From Frigoribacterium sp. PhB116 (lineage in GTDB: Bacteria; Actinomycetota; Actinomycetes; Actinomycetales; Microbacteriaceae), in assembly GCF_004364285.1 (NCBI RefSeq), contig NZ_SOBE01000003.1, forward strand, positions 124,001 through 188,000: a stretch of DNA of 64,000 bases. The letters are read 5' to 3'. Positions 50,534 through 58,597 of the stretch are shown one piece after another. Within the stretch, counting starts at the first letter, position 1. Each line of letters opens with the position of its first letter. A program made the translations under genes and the position numbers. The notes beneath the pieces were generated by a model. The model had not been told where the DNA came from. It ran no database searches and saw only the letters and a program-made list of their open reading frames with translations.

Positions 50534-50965
50534 TCACTCGAGGCGCTTGCGCTTCTCCACCTCGACCTCGAGGGCGCGCAGGCGGGCCTGCTGCTCGTGG
50601 AACTCGATCTCGCGGTCGAGGTCGGCGAGCTGCTCCTCGGTCGTCTTCCGGCGCGGGGCGGTCGGCTGCGACGACCACGAGGAGGCGCGACGTGAGCCCC
50701 CGAAGCCGGCGCGCTCCGATCGTCGCGGGTCCCCGAACGAGACGTTCTCGGACGAGCGCCCCCCGAACGACCCCGCCGCACGGGTGGCGCTCCAGTCGTG
50801 GCCGACGATGAACCACAGGGCGCTGCCGAGCAGCGGCACGAACACGACGAGCAGGACCCAGACGAGCTTGGGCAGCCCGCGCACCTGCGAGTCATCGCGC
50901 GACACGATGTCGACGAGGGCGATCAGGCTGACGGCGAACATCGCCACGGTGAAGAGGACGTACAC
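50534..50965 (-). CDS. PLDc_N-type membrane protein
   Basis: 143 residues. Two membrane helices (VYVLFTVAMFAVSLIALVDI and KLVWVLLVVFVPLLGSALWF) are linked by a short loop with RDDSQVRGLP, a signature of the PLD nuclease N-terminal (PLDc_N) family. A polar tail ends in a coiled-coil-like segment (EEQLADLDREIEFHEQQARL). The GTG at 50965 lies 7 bp after TAGGCT (50973-50978, minus strand), so the transcript is probably leaderless; a longer start would cross that -10. Confidence 0.75.
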   Translation of the reverse strand: MYVLFTVAMFAVSLIALVDIVSRDDSQVRGLPKLVWVLLVVFVPLLGSALWFIVGHDWSATRAAGSFGGRSSENVSFGDPRRSERAGFGGSRRASSWSSQPTAPRRKTTEEQLADLDREIEFHEQQARLRALEVEVEKRKRLE

Positions 50966-51060
50966 GGTCGGGAGCCTAGCGATCGCCCTGGCCTCGACGC
51001 GAGGGGCCGACGCACCCAGCCCGGGGGTGACCGCAAGGTGCGCGAGCCTCCCCCACAGCG

Positions 51061-51242
51061 TGTGGAGAAGCATGTGGAAAACGTGTGTCGAGAGCGACTC
51101 TTTCGGGGGATAACCGAGGGAAGCTGTGGACTACTGTGTGGAAATTACACGGCTGTAACTTACATACGCGTCTCTGACCAGGGCTTTTGTGACGCTGTCA
51201 CTTGTGGATAAGTCCACAGGTGCAGCGCCTCCTTCATCCACA
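51061..51242. other. DnaA-box cluster (candidate replication-initiation or DnaA-titration locus)
   Basis: Within a 539-bp gene-free stretch (50966-51504) seven 9-mers resemble the DnaA box TTATCCACA, read on either strand: 51061-51069 (TGTGGAGAA), 51073-51081 (TGTGGAAAA), 51125-51133 (TGTGGACTA), 51137-51145 (TGTGGAAAT), 51203-51211 (TGTGGATAA, perfect), 51210-51218 (AAGTCCACA) and 51234-51242 (TCATCCACA). The first five point one way and the last two the other. An AT-rich patch (GAAATTACAC to ACTTACATACG, 51141-51178) lies between. The remainder of the gap, 51243-51504, shows only the TetR promoter. dnaA, dnaN and rpmH are not in the window. Confidence 0.6.
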
Positions 51243-51504
51243 GCTGGGCCGTCCGCGCACGGCGGGACGGCGAGACGGCCTCGCGCTGGGCCGTTCAGCG
51301 GGCAGCCCGGGAGGAGGGACGGGACCGAGCGCGCGGGGCGGCGGCTCGTTCGGGCGGCCTCGCTCGACGCGCGCTCGGTCGTTCCTGGTGTCTCGGGTCC
51401 ACCAGGCAGGATGATCCTAGCGGGTGGATACCCGCCAGTATGCAACGGATCCCGGCCCTGCGCGCCGCAGACGACAGCCGTCGCCCGGACGTTAGGGTGA
51501 CGAC

Positions 51505-52137
51505 ATGTCCACGACCGGGAGCGCCCCCACCAAGCGCCCTCCGCGCGCCGAGGTGCGCGAGCGCCTGATCGAGGCGGCGAGCCGGCTCTTCGCGCGCCAC
51601 GGCGTCCACGCGACGACCCTCGACGATGTGGCCAAGGCGGCCGGGTTCAGCAAGGGCGCGGTCTACTCGAACTTCGACTCCAAGGCCGACCTCGTCGTGA
51701 CCCTGCTGCGTCGGGAGACGGACGGCGCGCTCCGGGCCCTGCACGAGATGCGCGTGCCCGGCACCGACCTGCCCGATCTTCCCGCGGCGATCCGCGCGGC
51801 CTTCGCCCCCTACGGCCCGGGCACGGCCGACGACTTCAGCCTGATGTCCGAGCTCCGCTCGCAGGCGCTCGCCGAGCCGCGCGTCATGGAGGTCTTCGTC
51901 GAGCAGCGCCGGGCCGTGCTCGACACGCTGCGCGGCCTCGTCGACCAGGTGTTCCAGGGACGCACGCCCGACGCGACCGGGCTCTCCTCCGACCAGCTGG
52001 CGCGCCTCCTCATCACCATCTCGGTCGGCTCCGCCTTCGACGCGCCCGCCACCGGTGACGTCGCGCCCGGCGACCTGATGGGCGACGTCGTCGCGGCGCT
52101 GCTGCGCCCCGTGACGGGCGGCTCCCCCGCGGCCTGA
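51505..52137 (+). CDS. TetR-family transcriptional regulator
   Basis: 210 residues. The helix-turn-helix is at about 15-60, with LFARHGVHATTLDDVAKAAG and SKGAVYSNFDSKADLV. The C-terminal ligand-binding domain is unassigned (LMSELRSQALAEPRVM is typical of the TetR_C_6-like group). TAGGGT (51493-51498) is 6 bp before the ATG, a leaderless arrangement. No adjacent target on the same strand; its target may be the convergent permease or an unlinked gene. Confidence 0.85.
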   Translation: MSTTGSAPTKRPPRAEVRERLIEAASRLFARHGVHATTLDDVAKAAGFSKGAVYSNFDSKADLVVTLLRRETDGALRALHEMRVPGTDLPDLPAAIRAAFAPYGPGTADDFSLMSELRSQALAEPRVMEVFVEQRRAVLDTLRGLVDQVFQGRTPDATGLSSDQLARLLITISVGSAFDAPATGDVAPGDLMGDVVAALLRPVTGGSPAA

Positions 52138-52170
52138 CCCGTGCCTCCTCGCAGAGGAACGTGCCGACGT

Positions 52171-52216
52171 GAAGACGACGAACCTCCGCGGAACATCACG
52201 GAGGTTCGTCGTCTTC
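52171..52216. terminator. 18-bp perfect hairpin
   Basis: GAAGACGACGAACCTCCG (52171-52188) pairs perfectly with 52199-52216; the loop is CGGAACATCA. It lies between the convergent TetR and permease genes. Bidirectional terminator. Confidence 0.85.
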
Positions 52217-52255
52217 GGGTCGGGTCGTGCCCGACAGGCGCGCGCCCGCGCCGGG

Positions 52256-53773
52256 CTAGGCCCAGAGGAAGGGCACCACGAACAGCAGCAGCGTCACGAC
52301 CGGCCCGATGACCACCATCGACAGTCCCCAGAACATGAGGTGGCGGTAGAGGCGCGGCCGCTCCTCCTCGACGCCCGAGGCGACGATGGTCGCGCCCGTC
52401 GTGCCGAACGGCGCACAGTCGACCAGCGACGCAGAGATGGCCAGCGCGTAGATGAAGCCGGTCATCTCGAGGCCTCCGCCGGGGATCAGCAGGGGCACGG
52501 CGAGCGGGATGAGCGCGCCGAGGATGCCGATCGTCGACGCGAAGGCCGACACGAGCCCGGCGATCACGCAGATCACGAGGGCGGCGAGCAGCGGGGAGTC
52601 GACCGAGCGGGCGGCCTCGCCGAGCTGGTCGATGGCGCCGAGGCGGGTCAGGACGCCGACGTAGGTGATGATGCCGCCGAGCAGCAGGATGGTGCCCCAG
52701 TCGATGCGGCCGAGCGCCTGGCGGCCCACGTCGGGGTTCACGAAGGCGAGCAGCACGGCGATCGTCAGCGCCACGGCGCCGAGGTTCAGGTCGACGTCGA
52801 GCAGCGTGATCGTGAAGAAGCCGACGATCAGCACCGGGATCGAGACGAGCACGAGCAGCTGGTAGCCGCTGAGCTTCTCGGCGGGGGCGTCGTCGAGCGA
52901 GACGGCGCCGGTCGAGGAGGCGGCGGTCGCGGTGGCCGTCGAGGTCGCGGAGGCGGTCGTGGCCGAGGAGGCGGCGCCCGCCTGGGCGCGGTCCGCACCG
53001 GTGGCGGCGGTGCCGACGGCGCCCTCGCTCGTGGCGACGGTCGTCGCGAGGCCGGAGCCGCCGATCCCGGGGCCGCCGGCGCGGCGACGCGACGAGCCAG
53101 GACCCGAGCCCGAGCCGGAGCCGGAGCCGGAACGACCCGAGCCCGCGGCGGCGGCCCCCGCGGCGCGCGTCCGGGCGATCAGCTCGCGCCCGCCGAACAG
53201 GAAGAAGGCGACGAGCACGACGAGCGTGTTGATGCCGATCGACAGCCCGAACATCAGCGCGGGGTTGTAGGGGATCCCCGCGGTGCGGGCCACGGTCATC
53301 ACGGTGATGCCGTTGATGCTCGTCGGGGCGAGCGCGCCGCCGACGATGGCCGAGCTCATGACGATGCCCATCATCGTCGAGTGGATCTTGTGCTTGTGCG
53401 CGAGGCTCATCGCGATGGGGACGATCGTGAACGCGGCGTGCGAGGTGCCGAGGCAGGCGACGAGCGTGCCGATGACGAACATCGCCCACGGGATGAGCGC
53501 GACGCGATCGCCGATCAGGCGCACCGAGCGGTCGACCAGCCAGTCGATGGTGCCGGTGACCCGCGCGATGCCGAACAGGTACGTGATGCCGAGCAGGATG
53601 AGCAGGGCGTCGACGGGGAACCCGCCGAGCACGTCGTCGAGGCTCTCGCCGACGACGAGCACGCCGACCACGAGGGCGGCGACGAGCGCGAGCGCGCCCA
53701 TGTGGACGTTGCGCACGGCCGAGATCGTGAAGACGGCGACCAGGACGATCAGCGCGATGATCTCGACGCTCAC
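52256..53773 (-). CDS. SLC13/DASS-type dicarboxylate permease
   Basis: 505 residues with about twelve membrane helices, including the conserved LVACLGTSHAAFTIVPIAMS and IVGGALAPTSINGITVMTVAR. It resembles DASS and MatC-like carriers that import dicarboxylates and other acids. A Gly/Ser-rich insert (about residues 185-290, GSGRSGSGSGSGSGP) lies in the middle cytoplasmic loop and is unusual. The gene is convergent with TetR and followed, on the same strand upstream, by the SAF oxidoreductase. It probably imports the acid sugar used by OtnK and OtnC. GAGGTGA precedes the GTG start. Confidence 0.82.
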   Translation of the reverse strand: MSVEIIALIVLVAVFTISAVRNVHMGALALVAALVVGVLVVGESLDDVLGGFPVDALLILLGITYLFGIARVTGTIDWLVDRSVRLIGDRVALIPWAMFVIGTLVACLGTSHAAFTIVPIAMSLAHKHKIHSTMMGIVMSSAIVGGALAPTSINGITVMTVARTAGIPYNPALMFGLSIGINTLVVLVAFFLFGGRELIARTRAAGAAAAGSGRSGSGSGSGSGPGSSRRRAGGPGIGGSGLATTVATSEGAVGTAATGADRAQAGAASSATTASATSTATATAASSTGAVSLDDAPAEKLSGYQLLVLVSIPVLIVGFFTITLLDVDLNLGAVALTIAVLLAFVNPDVGRQALGRIDWGTILLLGGIITYVGVLTRLGAIDQLGEAARSVDSPLLAALVICVIAGLVSAFASTIGILGALIPLAVPLLIPGGGLEMTGFIYALAISASLVDCAPFGTTGATIVASGVEEERPRLYRHLMFWGLSMVVIGPVVTLLLFVVPFLWA

Positions 53774-53880
53774 GAGGTCACCTCGATCGGGGCGGGGGCG
53801 GGCGGTGTCGGGCTGAGGGGCATCGTCGTCGATCTCCTGTGCGAGGGGTGGGGGTGATGAGGAAGGGAAGGAGGAGCGGG

Positions 53881-55257
53881 TCAGGCCCCGAGGGCCAGGC
53901 CCGTCCGGTACGCGGCCAGCGCGGCGGCGGGCACGTCGGCGAGGTCGTCGAGGCGCACGAGCTCGCCCGGGGCGACGTCGGCCACGAGCCGCGCGCCGCT
54001 GAGCAGGTAGTACGGCGCGACGCCGTGGTCGTCGGGATCGACGATGACGGGTGCGGCGCCGGCGATCTCGTGGTGGTGCCCCTCGACGCGGAACGTCGTG
54101 CCCGCGGCGAGCGCCGAGCTCGACCGTGCGGCCAGCACCGTGTGCTGCCGGGGCTGGGCGACGGACGACCCGCCGTCGACGGCTGCCGCGATGGTCAGCG
54201 GGGTCTCGACGCCCATGAAGTGGTACGGCCAGTAGATGCAGGCGTACCGGCCGTCGCGGCTGACGACGTGGCCCTTGCCTCGCAGGGTCTCCCACGTGAC
54301 GGGGTCGCCCGTCCGGACGACGACGAAGACGCCGCCGGCGAAGCTGGCCTCGCCGGGCAGGCGGAGCATCGAGAACACGTCGACGCTGCCGGTGCGGCCG
54401 ATCAGGCCGCCGTCCTCGCGGGTGGCGTAGAGGTCGGCGAGCTCGTGCGGCCGGGCGACGGGGTAGTGCATGCCCTCGACGTCGGCGCGCGCGCCGGTGT
54501 AGAGCGACACCACGGTCATCTCGCAGTGGTCGGCCGCGGCGCTGCGCTTGAGCGAGGCGACCTGGGCGGCCCGCGCCTCCACCGTCTCGAGGGGGCTGTC
54601 GCCGAGCTCGAGCAGGTCGGCGAGCCCGGGGGCGTGGATGGTCGTGCCGGCCTGGTCGACGACGCCGGTGGCCGGGTCGAAGGCGAGGTCGTACTCGCTC
54701 GACTTGCCGAGGGCGACGATGTCGAAGCCGCAGTCGAGCACCCACGCGACGAGGCGCAGCAGGTTCGCGGGCTGGTCGCCGTCGCCGGGCAGGTAGCGGA
54801 GGCCGGCGGCGCGGGCCTTGGCGCTGAGGGCGACGCCGGCGACGGACTCGATCTCCTTGCTGACCATGACGACGTGCACGCCGTGGTCGAGGGCCGTGTC
54901 GGCGTAGCCGTGGCCGGCCTCGATGCGCCCGGTGGCCTCGACCAGCACGTCGGCGGCGCTCCAGTCGACGGCGGCGCCGTCGGCGATCACGGCGACCTGG
55001 CCGGCGGCGAGCGCCGCGGTCGTCTCGGCGACGGTGGAGGGGGTCGCGACGCGGTCGGCGGGGACGCCGAGCTCGTCGAGCATCCGCGTGGTGCCGGCGA
55101 CGTCGGGATCGACGAGCTGGGTCGCGACCATGTCGTCGAGCCGGCGCAGCTGGTCGAGCAGGGTGCGGCCGTACCCGCCGTTCGCTCCGGTGAGGAGGAC
55201 GCGGACCGGGGTCTCGCGGGCCTGGGTCGCGCGGCGCGACGTCGAGTGGAGGATCAC
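53881..55257 (-). CDS. Homoserine dehydrogenase-like oxidoreductase with SAF domain
   Basis: 458 residues. The N-terminal NAD-binding part (VRVLLTGANGGYGRTLLDQL, then VDVLVEATGRIEAGHGYAD-like DVLVEATGRIEAGHGYAD) resembles homoserine dehydrogenase domain 1, and KSSEYDLAFDP and HVVMVSKEIESVAGV follow. The C-terminal part (from about 380) is a SAF-like domain, with LAAGTTFRVEGHHHEI and ELVRLDDLADVP. This domain pairing is found next to four-carbon acid sugar kinases. I infer it oxidises a tetronate-type acid to the keto acid for OtnK. It is divergent from otnK over a shared promoter. Confidence 0.75.
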   Translation of the reverse strand: MILHSTSRRATQARETPVRVLLTGANGGYGRTLLDQLRRLDDMVATQLVDPDVAGTTRMLDELGVPADRVATPSTVAETTAALAAGQVAVIADGAAVDWSAADVLVEATGRIEAGHGYADTALDHGVHVVMVSKEIESVAGVALSAKARAAGLRYLPGDGDQPANLLRLVAWVLDCGFDIVALGKSSEYDLAFDPATGVVDQAGTTIHAPGLADLLELGDSPLETVEARAAQVASLKRSAAADHCEMTVVSLYTGARADVEGMHYPVARPHELADLYATREDGGLIGRTGSVDVFSMLRLPGEASFAGGVFVVVRTGDPVTWETLRGKGHVVSRDGRYACIYWPYHFMGVETPLTIAAAVDGGSSVAQPRQHTVLAARSSSALAAGTTFRVEGHHHEIAGAAPVIVDPDDHGVAPYYLLSGARLVADVAPGELVRLDDLADVPAAALAAYRTGLALGA

Positions 55258-55325
55258 CGTTGTTCCCGTTCGTTCGAGGTGGCCTGTCGTCCGAGAGGGA
55301 TCGGTCGGCCGGGGCTTCGTGGGCA

Positions 55326-55380
55326 ACCGTAGCCTGACTTCACAGATTGTCAAAGATCGCACCAAATAGTCACATATGCT
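55326..55380. promoter_or_regulatory. Divergent promoter of the acid sugar locus
   Basis: For the minus-strand gene TTGACA (complement of 55349-55354) and TACGGT (complement of 55326-55331) are spaced by 17 bp. For otnK, TATGCT at 55375-55380 can serve as -10, about 55 bp before the ATG. The AT-rich core (CACAGATTGTCAAAGATCGC, then ACCAAATAGTCACAT) has TTGTCA and AGTCACA repeats and is a likely site for the DeoR regulator. Confidence 0.5.
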
Positions 55381-55435
55381 GAGATGGCTCCGTCGCGTCC
55401 GACGACGGACGACATGTCTCCACCGGAAGGTCCCC

Positions 55436-56728
55436 ATGCTCACAGGTGCCGTCGCCGACGACTTCACAGGAGCCACCGATCTCGCCGCCGCCCTGCACTC
55501 GCGCGGGCTGCGGGCCGCCGTCGTGATCGGCGACCGGCCCGTCCCCGACGAGCAGGTGGCCGGGCTCGACGCCGTCGTCGTCGCCCTCAAGTCGCGCACC
55601 GCCCCCGTCGAGGAGGCGGTGCGCGCGTCCCTGGGGGCCGCCGACCGCCTCCTCGGCTGGGGTGCCGACCGTTTCTGGCTCAAGTACTGCTCGACCTTCG
55701 ACTCGACCGACGAGGGCAACATCGGGCCGGTGCTCGACGCGCTCCGCGAGCGCCTCGGCACCGACCGCAGCGTCGTCGTGCCCGCGTTCCCGGGCACCGG
55801 CCGCACCGTGCGCGACGGCTCGCTGTGGGTCGGCGACGACCTGCTCGAGGACTCGTCCATGCGGCACCACCCGCTCACGCCCATGACGCGGTCGCGGCTG
55901 CGCGACCTGCTCTCGCCGCAGACGCCCGCCACGGTCACCGAGATCGGGCTCGACGTGGTGCGCCGCGGGGCCGACGCGCTGCGGGAGGCGCTCGACGCCG
56001 CCCCCGCGGGCTACCTCGTCGTCGACGCCGTCGAGGACAGCGACCTGAGGGCCATCGCGCAGGCGACGGCCGGGCACCGGCTCGTGAGCGGCGGGGCCGG
56101 CCTCGCGCTCGGGCTCGACCCGATCACGCCGGGCGCAGCGGGCGCAGCGGACGCAGCCGACACCGCCGGCGCCCCGTTCCCCTCCTTCTCGCGTCGCCGC
56201 CTCGTCGTGTGCGGCTCGGCCTCGACCACCACGCAGGCGCAGGTCGCGGCCGCGGCCGCCGCCGGGCACCCGACCCGCAAGGTCGACATCGCGCAGGCGC
56301 TCGCCGATCCCGAGGCCGAGACCGCCTCGCTGGCCGAGTGGGTGCGCGGACTCGACGACGCCTCCGTGCCGGTCGTGTACTCGGTCGGCCAGCCGTCGGA
56401 CGTCGTGCCCGCGGGGGCACTGCCCGCAGGAGGCGCGGGCGCCGTCGTCAGCGCCTCGGAGGTCGTCGAGACGGTCCTGTCGGGCCTCGTGCTCGACCTC
56501 GTCGCCGACGGCACGGTCGACCAGGTCGTCGTCGCGGGCGGCGAGACGAGCGGCGCCGTGGTCGGCTCCCTCGGCGTCGGCCTGCTCACGATCGGGCCCC
56601 TGCTCGCCCCCGGCGTCTGCTGGAGCGCGGCCACCACCGACGACGGCCGGGAGGTGGCGCTCGTCCTCAAGAGCGGCAACTTCGGCGCGGTCGACCTCTT
56701 CTCGAGCGCCTGGGAGGCGCTGGCATGA
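55436..56728 (+). CDS. otnK: Four-carbon acid sugar kinase (DUF1537 family)
   Basis: 430 residues. The N-terminal ADDFTGATDLAAALHSRG and FWLKYCSTFDSTDEGNIGPV are diagnostic of the OtnK/DUF1537 family; the C-terminal nucleotide-binding domain has VVCGSASTTTQAQV and VVVAGGETSGAVVGSLG. OtnK phosphorylates 3-oxo-tetronate at C4 using ATP. It overlaps otnC by four bases (ATGA), so the kinase and decarboxylase are co-translated. GGAAGG lies 5 bp before the ATG. Confidence 0.92.
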   Translation: MLTGAVADDFTGATDLAAALHSRGLRAAVVIGDRPVPDEQVAGLDAVVVALKSRTAPVEEAVRASLGAADRLLGWGADRFWLKYCSTFDSTDEGNIGPVLDALRERLGTDRSVVVPAFPGTGRTVRDGSLWVGDDLLEDSSMRHHPLTPMTRSRLRDLLSPQTPATVTEIGLDVVRRGADALREALDAAPAGYLVVDAVEDSDLRAIAQATAGHRLVSGGAGLALGLDPITPGAAGAADAADTAGAPFPSFSRRRLVVCGSASTTTQAQVAAAAAAGHPTRKVDIAQALADPEAETASLAEWVRGLDDASVPVVYSVGQPSDVVPAGALPAGGAGAVVSASEVVETVLSGLVLDLVADGTVDQVVVAGGETSGAVVGSLGVGLLTIGPLLAPGVCWSAATTDDGREVALVLKSGNFGAVDLFSSAWEALA

Positions 56729-57522
56729 GCGGCGCCGACGCACGGACGGCGACGCGGACTGCGGAGCCCGGGCGCCTCGAGAGCGCGGCGGAGCACGCGT
56801 CGGCAGGCCGCCTCCTCGTGGCCGCCGGTCGCGCCCTCGTCGCAGCCGGGCTGAGCCCCGGCAGCTCGGGCAACGTCAGCGTCCGCGACGGCGACCGCCT
56901 GCTGATGACCGGCACCGGCACCCAGCTCGGCGACCTCGCGCCGGACGACCTGTCGGTGCTCGACCTGGCGGGCGCGCACCTCGGCGGCCCCGCGCCGTCG
57001 AAGGAGGTGGCGCTGCACCTGGCCATGTACGCCAAGGACCCTGCCCACACCGCCGTCGTCCACGTGCACTCCCCGTCGGCGGTCGCCGTGTCGTGCCTCG
57101 AGCCGTGGTCGGCCCACAGCGCCGTCCCGCCCTTGACGCCGTACGCGCTGATGCGGGTCGGCCAGGTGCCGCTGCTGCCGTTCGTCGCCCCCGGCGACCC
57201 GGCCATGGGCGCGCTCGTCGGCGACAGCCCGCTGCCGTTCCGGGCCGCGCTGCTGTCGAACCACGGCGCCGTCGTCAGCGGCGAGGACCTCGACCGGGCC
57301 GTGCAGAGCACGATCGAGCTCGAGGAGGCGTGCCGCATCGCCCTGCTCACCCAGGGCGCCGCCCGCCGCCTGATCGCGCCGGACCAGGTCCGCGCCATCA
57401 CGGCCGCGTGGGGGATGCCCTGGACCGGTCCCGCGGACGAGGGCGGCGCCTCCTCGGCTGCGGTCTCGCCCGCCTCCTCGGCCCCTGTCCCGCCCGCCGC
57501 CGGCGAGGGCCGCGACAACTAG
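56725..57522 (+). CDS. otnC: Class II aldolase, 3-oxo-tetronate 4-phosphate decarboxylase
   Basis: 265 residues of class II aldolase/adducin fold. SPGSSGNVSVRDGDRLLMTGTG contains the SGNxS phosphate-binding loop (here GSSGNVSVR), VVHVHSPSAVAVS the zinc-binding HxH, and LLSNHGAVVSGED the third His. OtnC decarboxylates the OtnK product to dihydroxyacetone phosphate and CO2. The C-terminal 35 residues are Ala/Ser/Pro-rich. The TAG stop at 57520-57522 is also the first half of the -10 element of the next gene. Confidence 0.88.
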   Translation: MSGADARTATRTAEPGRLESAAEHASAGRLLVAAGRALVAAGLSPGSSGNVSVRDGDRLLMTGTGTQLGDLAPDDLSVLDLAGAHLGGPAPSKEVALHLAMYAKDPAHTAVVHVHSPSAVAVSCLEPWSAHSAVPPLTPYALMRVGQVPLLPFVAPGDPAMGALVGDSPLPFRAALLSNHGAVVSGEDLDRAVQSTIELEEACRIALLTQGAARRLIAPDQVRAITAAWGMPWTGPADEGGASSAAVSPASSAPVPPAAGEGRDN

Positions 57523-57532
57523 GCTGGCGCGC

Positions 57533-58312
57533 GTGTCGACCCCCCTCATCCCCGAGCAGCGCCGCGAGTCGATCGTCGAGCACCTGCAGCGCGAGCGGGT
57601 GCTGAGCTACCGGCAGCTGACCGAGCTGCTCGGCGTCAGCCAGATGACGGTGCGCCGCGACGTCGCCGCCCTCGAGGACGCCGGCCGCGTCAGCGCGACC
57701 GCCGGCGGCGCGAAGCTCGCCTCGCGCCTGGTCGAGGAGCCGAGCCGAGCCGTCAAGCAGGAGGCGGACGTCGCCGAGAAGGAGGCGATCGCCCGCGAGG
57801 CGGCCGCCCTCGTGCACGACCACATGACCGTCTACCTCGACGCGGGCACCACGGTGCAGGCGATGCGCCGGCACCTCGACGACGTCTCCGACCTGACCGT
57901 CGTGACGAACGACCTCGCGACCGTGCAGGCGTTCCTCGACCACCCCACGGCCGACCTGATCTGCGTCGGCGGACGCGTCGACCGGGCCAACCAGTCGACG
58001 ATGGGACGCCTCACCGGCGTCGCCCTCGCCGAGCTGTCGCTCGACCTCGCGTTCGTCTCGTCGAGCTCGTGGGACCTCAGCCACGGCGTCACCACCCCCG
58101 TCGAGGCGAAGATCGAGGCCAAGCGGGCGGCCCTCGCGGTCGCGGAGCGGACCGTGCTCGTCGCCGCCAGCTCGAAGTACGGGCGCTTCGGCCGGTACCG
58201 CGCGCTGCGGCTCGACGAGCTCGACGGCGTGATCACGGACGACGCCCTCGGCGACGAGGCCGCCGCGGCGCTGCGCGACGCCGGCGTCGACCTGCGCCTC
58301 GCCGCCCGCTGA
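57533..58312 (+). CDS. DeoR-family transcriptional regulator
   Basis: 259 residues. DeoR helix-turn-helix (about 8-60) with RRESIVEHLQRERVLSYRQL and VSQMTVRRDVAALEDAGRV. The C-terminal sugar-phosphate-sensing domain has YLDAGTTVQAM and VVTNDLATVQAF. GTG 57533 lies 7 bp after TAGGCT (57520-57525), again a leaderless pattern. It follows otnC by 10 bp and probably represses the acid sugar locus, with a phosphorylated sugar acid as inducer. Confidence 0.9.
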   Translation: MSTPLIPEQRRESIVEHLQRERVLSYRQLTELLGVSQMTVRRDVAALEDAGRVSATAGGAKLASRLVEEPSRAVKQEADVAEKEAIAREAAALVHDHMTVYLDAGTTVQAMRRHLDDVSDLTVVTNDLATVQAFLDHPTADLICVGGRVDRANQSTMGRLTGVALAELSLDLAFVSSSSWDLSHGVTTPVEAKIEAKRAALAVAERTVLVAASSKYGRFGRYRALRLDELDGVITDDALGDEAAAALRDAGVDLRLAAR

Positions 58313-58354
58313 CCCTCCCCGGTCGGCATCTGCAGGCACGGGTACCATCGGGAC

Positions 58355-58525
58355 GTGACCAGCCACCCGACCGCCCGCAGCACGCGCCGCCAGCGCGCGG
58401 CACGGCAGGCGTTCCCGAAGCGGCTCGTCCTGACGAAGCGCACGTGCGGCACCAACGGCTGGATGAGCCTCTGGGGCAGCAACGCCCACGGCGAGATCGC
58501 GGGATGTCCGCCGCCCACGGCGTGA
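58355..58525 (+). CDS. Small hypothetical protein (56 residues), probably leaderless
   Basis: GTG at 58355 lies 6 bp after TACCAT (58343-58348), the same start geometry as other genes here. The frame encodes 56 residues, highly basic in the first half (STRRQRAARQAFPKRLVLTK) and with two cysteines later (RTCGTNGW, GEIAGCPP). It ends in a palindromic terminator. Base usage at the third codon position is strongly GC. No family is recognised. A short antimicrobial-like or nucleic-acid-binding role cannot be told from the sequence. Confidence 0.45.
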   Translation: MTSHPTARSTRRQRAARQAFPKRLVLTKRTCGTNGWMSLWGSNAHGEIAGCPPPTA

Positions 58526-58529
58526 CCAC

Positions 58530-58553
58530 GCCCGGGTCGTCGACGACCCGGGC
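58530..58553. terminator. Perfect 24-bp palindrome
   Basis: GCCCGGGTCGTC and GACGACCCGGGC form a perfect palindrome, 58530-58553, five bases after the small gene ends. Likely terminator ahead of nhaA. Confidence 0.7.
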
Positions 58554-58597
58554 GCACTCCCGTGCCCGCCGTTCCGCGACCCCCTCTGAGAGCAACC

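Noticed and set aside
51061-51242. Chromosomal oriC as a firm call
   Set aside because: The boxes are convincing as a cluster, but dnaA, dnaN and rpmH are absent and the ribosomal protein and HU genes on the left run toward the cluster, against the usual orientation away from an origin; I keep it as a candidate only.
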